Assembly (NCBI GenBank): GCA_028289445.1
Contig: JANQPO010000017.1
Coordinates: forward strand, 124,001 to 188,000
Reading direction: 5' to 3'
Origin: Tepidamorphaceae bacterium
GTDB taxonomy: Bacteria > Pseudomonadota > Alphaproteobacteria > Rhizobiales > JAKSCL01
Length of the DNA: 64,000 nt
Below, piece after piece: positions 8,949 through 17,208 of the stretch. Numbering within the stretch: the first letter of the stretch is position 1; each line of letters opens with the position of its first letter. The notes beneath the pieces were generated by a model, which saw nothing but the letters and a program-made list of their open reading frames with translations, did no database searches and was not told where the DNA came from. Position numbers and translations under genes: made by a program.

Positions 8949-9860
8949 CTATTTGCCCCAGCAGTCCCAGTAAGGGGTCTTGCCGAACCGTTCGACCAAG
9001 AGGTCGATGAAGGCGCGCACCTTCGGTGCCATATGCCGGTTCGGCGGATAGAGCGCGTGAATTGCGATCGGCTGCGGTGTCCAGTCGTCGAGCAGTGTGA
9101 TGAGGCGGCCGTCGCGCAGATGCGGCCAGGCGATAAAGGTCGGCAGCAGCGCGACGCCTAAGCTGTGGCTTGCCGCCTCGGCCATCACCTCACCATTATT
9201 GCTGCCCAGTCGGCCGTGGACCGTCACGGTTTGCGAACCGGAGGGTCCATCGAACGTCCATTGCGCGCCGCCGGCCAGTGTTCCTGAATGCAGGCAGGGG
9301 AGGGCCGCCAGATCGGTCGGTTCATTTATAGGCCCATGGCGCGCGACAAATTCCGGTGAGGCCGCGAGCGCCATGCGGGCCGGTGCGATCTTGCGGGCGA
9401 TCAACGACGAGTCGCGCAGATTGGCGATGCGGACCGTGACATCGAATCCGTCCTCGATGGGGTCGATGAACCGGTCGTCGAGTTGGAGACTGACCTCGAC
9501 ATCGGGATAGCGCTGACAGTATTCGGCAACGCAGGGTGCAAGATGCAGCGTGCCGAACGACATGGGCGCATTGATCTTCAGGACGCCGCTTGGCGCGTCC
9601 GTCTCGCTGGCAAGGGCCAGTTCCGCCGCCTCGATGTCGGCGAGGATCGACTGACAGCGACCGAAATAGGACAACCCGGTTTCCGTCGGCGCGACATTGC
9701 GAGTGTTGCGGGTCAAAAGCTGAGTCTTGAGCGAGTCTTCAAGCTGGATAACCTGGCGATTGACGACGGAGCGAGAAAGGCCAAGCGCGCGGGCGGCGGC
9801 GGCAAACCCGCCTTCCTCGACCACGGCAACGAACGCCCGCATGGCGGAGATCTTGTCCAC
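8949..9860 (-). CDS. LysR-family transcriptional regulator
   Basis: About 303 aa. The start is the GTG at 9860 (VDKISAMRAFVAVVEEGGF), preceded by GGGAGG at good spacing; the open frame beyond it overlaps a terminator and lacks family sequence. Residues 1-60 form the winged helix-turn-helix (AAARALGLSRSVVNRQVIQLE), and the rest is the periplasmic-binding-like effector domain. It resembles the DsdC/AaeR-type subgroup with PEFVARHGPI and FTGxLP-like motifs. It lies tail-to-tail with the thiY-like gene (4 bp between stops), so it is not clearly its regulator. The target is unknown. Confidence 0.88.
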   Translation of the reverse strand: MDKISAMRAFVAVVEEGGFAAAARALGLSRSVVNRQVIQLEDSLKTQLLTRNTRNVAPTETGLSYFGRCQSILADIEAAELALASETDAPSGVLKINAPMSFGTLHLAPCVAEYCQRYPDVEVSLQLDDRFIDPIEDGFDVTVRIANLRDSSLIARKIAPARMALAASPEFVARHGPINEPTDLAALPCLHSGTLAGGAQWTFDGPSGSQTVTVHGRLGSNNGEVMAEAASHSLGVALLPTFIAWPHLRDGRLITLLDDWTPQPIAIHALYPPNRHMAPKVRAFIDLLVERFGKTPYWDCWGK

Positions 9861-9904
9861 GCGTCCTCCCGCTTCTCCTTGCCGGGACCGTAGCAGGCTT
9901 TCGC

Positions 9905-9935
9905 CAAAGAAAAAGACCGCGCCTAAGCGCGGTCT
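9905..9935 (-). terminator. intrinsic terminator of the peroxiredoxin gene
   Basis: A perfect 9-bp stem, AGACCGCGC (9914-9922) with GCGCGGTCT (9927-9935), around a 4-nt loop. Read on the minus strand it is followed by TTTTTCTTT. It lies 22 bp past the peroxiredoxin stop and before the LysR start. Confidence 0.85.
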
Positions 9936-9956
9936 CTTCATCGCATGCGTCGCTCG

Positions 9957-10523
9957 CTACTCCGCAGCTTCTGCCGGGACCGTGACGACTTCGCCGCGGG
10001 CCGGGTAATCGTTGGCCAGAACGAAATCGAGCGCCTTCAAGATGTCGGCGAAATTCGGCCGCGCGAACGGCATGGTCTGAACCGAGCCGAAGTAAAGCGT
10101 GCCGTCAGGCCGGATCAGGAACAGGCCGGGCTCGACGAAAAGCGCTGGTTCCTCGATACCAAGCGACGTCGTGCCGCGGCTGGTCGAGATATAAAGACCC
10201 CAGCGGCGCGCCGTCTCAAGATCAAGCCCATAGCCAAGCCGCAGTTGATCGAGACGCCATTCGTCCTTCGCGGTCTCGGCCCGATCCTGGTCGTCGCTCG
10301 ACAGGGCAACGACGGTGACGCCGCGCTCGGCGAAGTCCGCAACCTTGCGGTTCAAGTCGGCAAGGTAGCCCTTGCAGATCGGGCAGTGGAGGCCGCGATA
10401 GACAACAACAAGGGTGAAGTTGTCTGGACTTTGGTCGGCCAGACGCCAGGTTCCGCCGCCTGCAAGCGGAACAGTAAGGTCCGGCACTTGCTGGCGCGGG
10501 ACGAGCGGGGTGATATCGGTCAT
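9957..10523 (-). CDS. AhpC/TSA-type peroxiredoxin-like protein
   Basis: 188 aa with a thioredoxin fold. The strand LVVVYRGLHCPICKGYL holds a CxxC pair (CPIC) at about residues 47-50, at the position of the peroxidatic Cys of AhpC/TSA proteins. It likely reduces peroxides or acts as a thiol-disulphide oxidoreductase in the cytosol; no signal peptide is seen. The CPIC motif, rather than the PxxxTxxC of classical 2-Cys peroxiredoxins, puts it in the redoxin-like branch common in alphaproteobacteria. It is a single gene with its own terminator, downstream of rpoH on the same strand. Confidence 0.82.
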   Translation of the reverse strand: MTDITPLVPRQQVPDLTVPLAGGGTWRLADQSPDNFTLVVVYRGLHCPICKGYLADLNRKVADFAERGVTVVALSSDDQDRAETAKDEWRLDQLRLGYGLDLETARRWGLYISTSRGTTSLGIEEPALFVEPGLFLIRPDGTLYFGSVQTMPFARPNFADILKALDFVLANDYPARGEVVTVPAEAAE

Positions 10524-10631
10524 GACATCTCCGGTAGATTTGCGGGAGGAAAAGCGGTCGGGACATAAGCTGCCTTGGCGATCTGCGCCATAGACAGCCG
10601 GTTCACGATCCCGTGTCGGACTTAACGACCG

Positions 10632-11540
10632 CTAGCTTGACGCAGCTTCCAGCCTTTCACGGACCTCGGACTGCTGCTTCGCCGCAGCCTTCTTGACCGC
10701 GCGCTGAACCTTCTCGAAGGCGCGCACTTCGATTTGGCGAATACGCTCGCGGCTGACGCCGAATTCCTCGGACAGCTCCTCCAAGGTCATGGGGTTCTCC
10801 GTCAGCCGGCGCTCCTCGAAGATCCGCCGCTCGCGGTCGTTGAGGACGTCCATCGCTTCGCCGAGCATGGCGCGGCGATTGTCCAACTCCTCATCCTTGA
10901 CGAGCTGGGCTTCCTGGCTTGGCGTTTCATCGACCAGCCAATCTTGCCACTCACCGCTCTCAGCATCGTTGCGCAGTGGCGAGTTGAGCGATGAGTCGCC
11001 GGCAAGGCGCCGGTTCATCGACACGACGTCGTCTTCCGTCACGCCCAAACGGTCGGCGATCTCGGTGACGTGGTCGGGCTGTAGATCGCCCTCTTCGAGC
11101 GCGGAAATCTGTCCCTTCACCTTGCGCAGGTTGAAGAACAGCTTCTTCTGGTTGGCCGTGGTGCCCATTTTCACCAAGCTCCACGAGCGCAGGATGTACT
11201 CCTGGATCGAGGCCCGGATCCACCACATCGCATAGGTGGCAAGACGGAAGCCCTTTTCAGGCTCGAACCGCTTGACTGCCTGCATGAGGCCGACATTGCC
11301 CTCGGAGACCACTTCCGACATAGGCAGACCATAGCCGCGATAGCCCATCGCGATCTTGGCGACTAGGCGAAGATGGCTGGTGACGAGCTTGTGCGCCGCG
11401 CCGCGGTCGTCGTGCTCTCGCCAGCTCTTGGCCAGCATATATTCCTCATCCGGCTCCAACATCGGAAAGCGCCGGATTTCCGTCAGATAGCGGGAGAGAC
11501 CGCTTTCTGACGACAAAGTCGGGACATTACCCGTTGCCAT
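10632..11540 (-). CDS. rpoH: RNA polymerase heat-shock sigma factor sigma-32
   Basis: 302 aa from the ATG at 11540 (MATGNVPTLSSESGLSRY), behind AAAGGA. It directs RNA polymerase to heat-shock promoters. Region 2 has LATYAMWWIRASIQEYILRS, and region 2.4-3 carries the RpoH box QKKLFFNLRKVK, which separates RpoH from RpoD. Region 4 ends with the helix-turn-helix FGVSRERIRQIEVRAFEKVQ. Length is normal. It lies 119 bp from the stop of rluD on the same strand, an association seen in many alphaproteobacteria. I saw no convincing heat-shock promoter of its own. Confidence 0.97.
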   Translation of the reverse strand: MATGNVPTLSSESGLSRYLTEIRRFPMLEPDEEYMLAKSWREHDDRGAAHKLVTSHLRLVAKIAMGYRGYGLPMSEVVSEGNVGLMQAVKRFEPEKGFRLATYAMWWIRASIQEYILRSWSLVKMGTTANQKKLFFNLRKVKGQISALEEGDLQPDHVTEIADRLGVTEDDVVSMNRRLAGDSSLNSPLRNDAESGEWQDWLVDETPSQEAQLVKDEELDNRRAMLGEAMDVLNDRERRIFEERRLTENPMTLEELSEEFGVSRERIRQIEVRAFEKVQRAVKKAAAKQQSEVRERLEAASS

Positions 11541-11659
11541 TAGGAGTATCCTTTCCCTCAAAGCATCTGGCGCACGCTCCCACTTTGCGGCAAGCGCGGC
11601 CGATCTTTCGGTCCCTTATATAGGTGTGCATTGCGTCAAGATGAACACGGGTTCGGCTA

Positions 11660-12658
11660 TCAGCCACTTTCCCCAGACTTCAGCGCGTCGCGAAGCTCGG
11701 CAAGGTCGGTGGGAAATTCCGATGTAAATTCAAAGTGTTCACCCGTTTTGGGGTGGTCGAAACCGAGCGCTCTCGCGTGCAGTGCCTGCCGGCTTATTTT
11801 TTCGGCCAATGCCGCTGCTTTTGAGGGCAAATGGGCGATTTTGGTGCGAAAACCGGCGCCATAGAGCGAATCACCGATCAGGGGGTGACCGATATGTGCC
11901 ATGTGCACGCGGATCTGGTGTGTGCGCCCGGTCTCCAGACGGCATTCGACGAGGCTTGCTTGGACAGCGTCTTCGGCACCGATATAGCGCTCAATCGTCC
12001 GGTAATGCGTAATTGCAAACTTACCATTGCTCCGAACAGCGAATTTTTGCGCATTATTCGGTGCCCGGCCGATCGGTGCGTCGATGGTTCCCGACGCAAC
12101 AGTCGGCGAGCCCCAGACAATAGCGTGATACCGCCGATCCAAGGACCCGGTGCGGCCGTGATTGGCGAACTGCGCCGCAAGCGCCTGATGCGCCTGGTCG
12201 GTCTTGGCCGCGACCATGACGCCTGAAGTGTCCTTGTCGAGCCGATGCACGATGCCAGGCCGTTTGACGCCGCCGATCCCCGAGAGGGACGGGCCGCAAT
12301 GGGCAATCAACGCGTTGACAAGTGTGCCGTCGGCATGGCCGGCGCCGGGGTGGACGACAAGACCGGCGGGTTTGTCGATGACGATTATGGCGTCGTCTTC
12401 GTAGAGGATCGAAAGCGCGATCGGCTGCGCTTGCGGACTGGCTGGTTCGGCCTCCGGTACGGCGACCTCGAAGACCTGGTTCGGTTTGACCGTATAGCGC
12501 GGCTCGCCTATGGTCGCGCCGCCCGAAGAGACGGCTCCCGATTGGATCAGAGCCTTGATCCTCGTTCGGCTCAATCCCGTCACGTGGCGCGCCAAGGCAG
12601 CGTCGAGGCGCAGGCCTGCCTCGGTTTCGCCGATCGTCACGCAATAGAGGTCCGCCAT
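11660..12658 (-). CDS. rluD: 23S rRNA pseudouridine synthase RluD family
   Basis: 332 aa. An S4 RNA-binding domain at residues 15-75 is followed by the RluA-type catalytic domain with HRLDKDTSGVMVAAKT (catalytic Asp in the RLDKDTSG signature) and GRTHQIRVHMAHIGHPLIGD. Such enzymes convert uridines in helix 69 of 23S rRNA to pseudouridine. The start codon overlaps head-to-head with the next gene: bases 12656-12659 are CATG, which gives an ATG on each strand. Confidence 0.93.
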   Translation of the reverse strand: MADLYCVTIGETEAGLRLDAALARHVTGLSRTRIKALIQSGAVSSGGATIGEPRYTVKPNQVFEVAVPEAEPASPQAQPIALSILYEDDAIIVIDKPAGLVVHPGAGHADGTLVNALIAHCGPSLSGIGGVKRPGIVHRLDKDTSGVMVAAKTDQAHQALAAQFANHGRTGSLDRRYHAIVWGSPTVASGTIDAPIGRAPNNAQKFAVRSNGKFAITHYRTIERYIGAEDAVQASLVECRLETGRTHQIRVHMAHIGHPLIGDSLYGAGFRTKIAHLPSKAAALAEKISRQALHARALGFDHPKTGEHFEFTSEFPTDLAELRDALKSGESG

Positions 12659-13058
12659 GATCGATCCGCCCTCTCAGATCGATCCGCTCGACGATGGCGA
12701 GGCGCCACTGTCAGCGGCGCAGGACCGGTTTTTGCGCCGTGTTCGCTTGATCGGCGTTGTCGGCGCACTGATCATCTTCGTTGGATTTGGAGTCGTCATC
12801 GCAACCATCCTCCTGCGCCTTGGCGCGGGCCCCGGTCTCGAAATACCAGAAGCTGCCGACCCGGTCATCGTTGACATCATTCGCGGCAATCAGGCCCTGC
12901 GGCCGGGCGAGCGCATCGTATCTGCCGTTGCAAGCAAGAGATGGCTGACGGTCGTGGTGACGAACGAGGACGGTCCCGGGCGTGTTCTTGTGTTCGACTT
13001 AGAGACGCTAACCTTGCGGCGTGAGTTGGCGGGCGAGGAAGGGGCCGCCGCCAACTAA
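12657..13058 (+). CDS. small membrane protein (DUF6476-like)
   Basis: 133 aa with one membrane span at about residues 32-54 (IGVVGALIIFVGFGVVIATI). A soluble domain of some 75 residues follows (RPGERIVSAVASKRWLTVVV), with an acidic tail. Topology suggests a cytoplasmic N-terminus and a periplasmic C-terminal domain. Its position beside rluD fits the small proteins labelled DUF6476 in alphaproteobacteria; that name is from memory of the neighbourhood and shape, not a search. Function unknown. Its start codon overlaps that of divergent rluD. Confidence 0.72.
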   Translation: MIDPPSQIDPLDDGEAPLSAAQDRFLRRVRLIGVVGALIIFVGFGVVIATILLRLGAGPGLEIPEAADPVIVDIIRGNQALRPGERIVSAVASKRWLTVVVTNEDGPGRVLVFDLETLTLRRELAGEEGAAAN

Positions 13059-13077
13059 CCTTCCCAGGGCCCTGACC

Positions 13078-14754
13078 CTAGGCTTCAGCGGGCTGAGGCG
13101 GCTTCTCGTCGGCTGCTTGTTTGCTCTGTGCGGCCGACGGCTGATTGCCGTCCGACTGGCCCGTGGGCTGGTGTGCCGTTGGGTCGAAGACGGAGAACCG
13201 GTCGGCGAGGTCGCGGATCCGCGACTGCAGTTCGCTGTCGGAGAGGCCCCGGAGAAGGTCCGACCGGCCATTCTGCTCGTTCGACAAAAAGGCCGGCGTG
13301 TCGCCGCTTGAGGCGCCGCCATTGGCCGCTGCTTGAGGCGAAGTGCGCTGATCGGGCGTTGCGGCAGCAGCGGATTGTCCAAGCGGCGCCTCGGCCTTCA
13401 ACTCGCTGTGCAATCTGGAGATCCGATCGTACACGGATTTCGGCTTGCCATTGACCGCTTTGCGCTTTTCCGGAGCATTCGCAGCCAGACTGTCAGCGGA
13501 GGGTTTGACGACCCGCGATGTCAGGCGCGACGCCAAAGTGGAGGGCCGCTCCTGCTCTTGTCCGGCATTGCTTGCGGCGCGCCGGCCTGAAATGAGACCC
13601 CGTGTGCGCGCCGCCACGGAGCCATTGGAGGGTGCGGCTTCGGGACGTTCAGTGGCAGGGAACGTCGGAAAGATCACGCCGTCCGCCTCGTCTTCTTCAA
13701 TCGGGTCCACGCCTTTCAGCGTCGCCAGTTCGCTGGCGAGCGCCAGCCGGCGCGCGCGCTCGTCCTCATAAGCCTCGCGGGCGCGCTCAATGTCCATGAC
13801 CGCACGGCGCTCGGTTTCCTGAACCTGTTCTTCGAGCCGTGTGAGCTCGGTAGCGGTTGCAGCGTATTCGTCTTCGAGCGCCGTGGACCGCTTGCCAAGG
13901 CGAACCGATTCCGCAGACTGGACGGTGATGCGCGATTCCAGATCGCGAATCTTGACGCCGGATTTCTCCGCATCCTTGCGCAGCCGAACAAGTGTGGCGG
14001 CGTGATCGGTTTCGATCTGTTTGAGACGCTCGGCCTGGCGCGCGATCTCGCGATCCTTGGCTTGAAGCGAACGTTCCAGAGCGGCAATGCGTGCGGCACC
14101 GGTCCGCCGCGCAGCGCGGGCGTCGGCAAAGCGCTCCTCAAGGGCCTCATAGGCGCGCATCTTATCGTCGAGCTGATCGGAAAGATTGTCGGCCTGGGTC
14201 TTCAAAGCGACGATCTCGACCCGCTGCGTGTCGATCTCCGAATCGCTTTCGACAACGACCTTTGTCAGTCGATTGACCTCGGAGTCGAGGTTGGCGATCT
14301 CAGAACGCGCCTCGGCAAGGTTCTTTTCCACACGCTCCAGATTGGATTCCAGCGTAGCGATATTGGATGAGGCGCCGGAGGTCAGCGACTCGAGATCAGC
14401 GATCTTCTGGTCGCGGTCAGCCAGCGTGTCGGTCAGGGTATGAATCTGTTCAAGTTGAAGACCGTTGTCGGCGCGCGCTGCCACCTCGCTTTCGCGCGCC
14501 TTCTCCATCTTTTCTTCCAAGCGCCTTTGGATAATGGCGAATTCGGCTCTGAGCTCATCGCGATTGGCACTGACGTCACGCAGCGAAAGGGGGAGCGAAC
14601 TCTCCAGTCGGCTCTGCGTCAGACGGCTGGCACGCTTCCACACCAAAGGCGCAAGCATGACCGCGCACAATCCCGCGCAGCAAAAGCCGAGGAAAAAGAT
14701 GAGGGCCGATAAGACCAAATGCCTGACGCTCCAAAAGGCGAATTTCGCCGGCAA
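13078..14754 (-). CDS. membrane-anchored coiled-coil protein, unknown function
   Basis: About 558 aa. A membrane span lies near the N-terminus (residues 12-36, LVLSALIFFLGFCCAGLCAV). Residues 45-350 are a long heptad-rich coiled coil (IADLESLTS, ARSEIANLDSEVNRLTKVV). The last 200 residues are rich in Ala, Ser, Pro and Gln and probably disordered. The start is uncertain: the frame opens with TTG at 14754 and no in-frame ATG precedes the membrane span. It resembles SMC-like or TolA-like spacer proteins only in architecture. It converges on the DUF6476-like gene with 19 bp between stops. Confidence 0.7.
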   Translation of the reverse strand: MPAKFAFWSVRHLVLSALIFFLGFCCAGLCAVMLAPLVWKRASRLTQSRLESSLPLSLRDVSANRDELRAEFAIIQRRLEEKMEKARESEVAARADNGLQLEQIHTLTDTLADRDQKIADLESLTSGASSNIATLESNLERVEKNLAEARSEIANLDSEVNRLTKVVVESDSEIDTQRVEIVALKTQADNLSDQLDDKMRAYEALEERFADARAARRTGAARIAALERSLQAKDREIARQAERLKQIETDHAATLVRLRKDAEKSGVKIRDLESRITVQSAESVRLGKRSTALEDEYAATATELTRLEEQVQETERRAVMDIERAREAYEDERARRLALASELATLKGVDPIEEDEADGVIFPTFPATERPEAAPSNGSVAARTRGLISGRRAASNAGQEQERPSTLASRLTSRVVKPSADSLAANAPEKRKAVNGKPKSVYDRISRLHSELKAEAPLGQSAAAATPDQRTSPQAAANGGASSGDTPAFLSNEQNGRSDLLRGLSDSELQSRIRDLADRFSVFDPTAHQPTGQSDGNQPSAAQSKQAADEKPPQPAEA

Positions 14755-14872
14755 ACTGCCATGCCGGCGCTATCCGATCCAGTGTTTCCGCCGTTTAAAC
14801 CCTGTTTCGTCGGTGCCTGTAGCGGGTCCGCAACAACGCGGACACGACCATTTTACCCAATATGGTCCTGAA

Positions 14873-15451
14873 TCAGAACGGATTCCATGTCGGATTTCGC
14901 GTAAACTTAACATAGCCCACATTCGCGCCAAGCCGAACACCGACGCCGGAGCGAATCGGGACGACGGTGACTTCGCCATTGCCGAGGGCCGTGACCCCTA
15001 AACCGCCAACCACGAATGCCGATCCCGACAGGCCGCCATAGCGCTGGTAGAGCTGGTTCACGGATTGCAGGTTATAGATCAGAATCATCGTGCGGGCGCC
15101 GTCCGCACCCCAGTCAAATCCTACCGAGGGGCCCTGCCAATAGGTCTTATGGGTGCCGACATTCTTGGTGTAGAGCGTGCCTTCGCCATACCGCAGGCCG
15201 CCGACGAACGAACCGCCCGCTTCCTCGCCCAGAATATAGCCGTTCGGTCGGCCGTAGCGGGCGAACAGGTCTTCGACCACCGCCGCAAGATTGCGCGAAA
15301 TCGCGCCGAAGAAGTTTTGACCGGCGGCAACGATCTCGCTGCTGGTATAGGTATCGTCAGCCTGCGCTCGGGCCGGCTGGACAGGCGCAAGCGCCACCAT
15401 TGCCAGAACAATCGCGCCAAGAATTGCTGAATGTGCGGAGTGCACGCGCAT
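14873..15451 (-). CDS. DUF1134 family envelope protein (EipA-like)
   Basis: 192 aa from the ATG at 15451, behind AAGGGA; an upstream ATG at 15493 is possible. A signal peptide covers about residues 1-31 (core ILGAIVLAMVALAPVQPA, cleavage after ARA). The mature protein carries the DUF1134 pattern GFDWGADGARTMILIYNL and YQRYGGLSGSAFVVGGLGV, ending in a hydrophobic beta-rich region. The Brucella homologue EipA is a periplasmic protein needed for cell-envelope integrity, and in that group it has been linked to CtrA control; the same role here is inference. The gene stands alone. Confidence 0.85.
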   Translation of the reverse strand: MRVHSAHSAILGAIVLAMVALAPVQPARAQADDTYTSSEIVAAGQNFFGAISRNLAAVVEDLFARYGRPNGYILGEEAGGSFVGGLRYGEGTLYTKNVGTHKTYWQGPSVGFDWGADGARTMILIYNLQSVNQLYQRYGGLSGSAFVVGGLGVTALGNGEVTVVPIRSGVGVRLGANVGYVKFTRNPTWNPF

Positions 15452-15575
15452 GGTGTCTATCCCTTTGCTCGTCAGGCCCACCGCCCCGCCCAATCCGTGA
15501 ATCGGGCCTTTGCCTGTTCTTTACCCGATTGCCCTAACAAATGATTGCGATTCGACGGAAAGGGAGACGGTTCGG

Positions 15576-16118
15576 ATGGCCCGATACCGAATAAATGAAT
15601 GCAAAATGGGGCGGGATCGATGGTTGCGCACGGTTGCCGCATTCGTGATCGCATGTGTGATGCTCGGCCCAGTGCGCGCGCCGGCCGAGCCGCATATCGA
15701 TCTCATCAACGCACCGATCTGGGCTGATATCAACACTGGCGTGGCGCTGTCCGGCTACGATGTGATCAGCTTCTTCATGGAGGATGGCCCGGTTCACGGC
15801 CGCGCGGAATTCGAAGCTGTTTGGGGCGGCGTCGCATGGTGGTTCGATAGTCACGGCAACATGGAGGCCTTCCTGTCGGCGCCAGAGGTCTACGCTCCGC
15901 GCTTCGGCGGCCATGGCACGGTTGCGCTTTCGCGCGGTGCGGTCCTGCCCGGACAGCCGGACGTTTGGGAAATTTGGGAGGGACAGCTCTATCTGTTCCA
16001 CTCGCCGGTCAATCGAACGATCTGGCGCAGCGATCGCCTGCGGATCACGCAAGACGCCGTGACGGTGTGGAAAACGCAGCGCAGGAGCCAGGAGCCGATT
16101 GATCGAATCACGAATTAG
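15576..16118 (+). CDS. exported YHS-domain protein
   Basis: About 180 aa. The start may be the ATG at 15576 (behind AAGGGAG) or at 15606. A signal peptide ends near PVRAPA, about residue 39. The body holds a YHS-type domain, VALSGYDVISFF through AFLSAPEVYAPRFGGHG. Proteins of this family usually carry a Cys at the end of that motif (FGGYC); here it reads FGGHG, so the usual metal- or haem-related Cys is missing. Likely periplasmic, function unknown. It is divergent from the DUF1134 gene and upstream of chpT. Confidence 0.75.
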   Translation: MARYRINECKMGRDRWLRTVAAFVIACVMLGPVRAPAEPHIDLINAPIWADINTGVALSGYDVISFFMEDGPVHGRAEFEAVWGGVAWWFDSHGNMEAFLSAPEVYAPRFGGHGTVALSRGAVLPGQPDVWEIWEGQLYLFHSPVNRTIWRSDRLRITQDAVTVWKTQRRSQEPIDRITN

Positions 16119-16251
16119 TCGATTGCGCACCCGTCAATCTTGTTCGGTTCTGGCGGCGCGTGTATCCACGACACCAGTGTGATTCGTCGGCGTTGGCGGG
16201 CGTCACCCCGTCTCAAAATTCCGAGTCCGAACGGCCCATGAAATTCAGAGG

Positions 16252-16998
16252 ATGTCCTTCATGCCGCAATCTCCCGATGCTCTCGAACTGGCGGCCCTCT
16301 TGTGCAGCAAGGTCTGTCACGATGTCGTCAACCCGGTTGGCGCGATCATCAATGGACTGGAAGTGCTCGACGATGGCGGCGATCCGGAGCTGAGCGCGAT
16401 TGCGTTTGACCTCATCCGCAAGAGTGCCGAACAGGCGTCGGCCAAACTCCAGTTCGCGCGGCTTGCGTTCGGCGCTGCAAGTTCAGCGGGCGCCACCATC
16501 GATCTTGGCGACGCCGAGGTGGTGATGCGGCAATTCATCGACAGCGATAAGGTCACGTTGGATTGGCGTTTGCCCAACCATTCGGTGCCGAAGGACGAAG
16601 CCAAGCTTGTGCTCAACCTTCTTCTGGTGGGGATTGCAACCATTCCGCGTGGCGGGGCGATTACCGTCGATGCTACGACGGATCAAATGCGGCTGACCGC
16701 CATCAGCGTTCAAAGTTCGGGATCCAATGCCCGTATTCCCGACGATGTGGAGCGGTTTGCAAGCGGCAAGGGGCAATGGTCTGAGGTCACCAATCATTCC
16801 ATACAGCCCTACTACACGAGCTTGATCGCGGACATTGTCGGCATGGATATCGCGTTCGATTGGCGCGACGATGTGATCGCTGTCGAGGCCACATCGAAAG
16901 CCGAAGCGCAGACTGCGCCAGATGGCGATTCGGCGCGCTTCGAAGATGCTGAGGAGCCGGTTATCAGCTTTGCCACGACGCCCTTGAGGTCTGCTTGA
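16252..16998 (+). CDS. chpT: ChpT histidine phosphotransferase
   Basis: 248 aa. ChpT passes phosphate from the hybrid kinase CckA to CtrA and CpdR. The dimerisation/histidine region reads LLCSKVCHDVVNPVGAIING with the phospho-accepting His at residue 23. The C-terminal part is a degenerate ATPase-like fold without ATP-binding motifs (DEAKLVLNLLLVGIATIPRGG). The usual alphaproteobacterial annotation is histidine phosphotransferase family protein. Its position beside the che cluster and about 6 kb from ctrA places relay and target together. cckA itself is not in the window. Confidence 0.9.
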   Translation: MSFMPQSPDALELAALLCSKVCHDVVNPVGAIINGLEVLDDGGDPELSAIAFDLIRKSAEQASAKLQFARLAFGAASSAGATIDLGDAEVVMRQFIDSDKVTLDWRLPNHSVPKDEAKLVLNLLLVGIATIPRGGAITVDATTDQMRLTAISVQSSGSNARIPDDVERFASGKGQWSEVTNHSIQPYYTSLIADIVGMDIAFDWRDDVIAVEATSKAEAQTAPDGDSARFEDAEEPVISFATTPLRSA

Positions 16999-17208
16999 CC
17001 CGCGTGCCCTATTTTTTCAATGAATTCAATGAAGCGATACACGCCTATATAGAATAAAGAGAAAATTCACGCACGTTAAACGCGAATTTCGATGCGTTAT
17101 TTCAACCAATCTTAACGCTTTGCGGCGACACTTGCCCTCTCTGAAAGCGGCGGTCCCACTTTGGTTGGTCCGCCCCGGTCACCGAGACACGCTTAGGCGG
17201 GATGGGCA

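Noticed and set aside
11600..11640. sigma-32 or sigma-70 promoter before rpoH (CTTGAC with TATATAA)
   Set aside because: The spacing of about ten bases is too short for either class.
17076..17090. CtrA box before cheA (TTAA-N7-TTTC)
   Set aside because: Only six of eight positions match; too weak to list.
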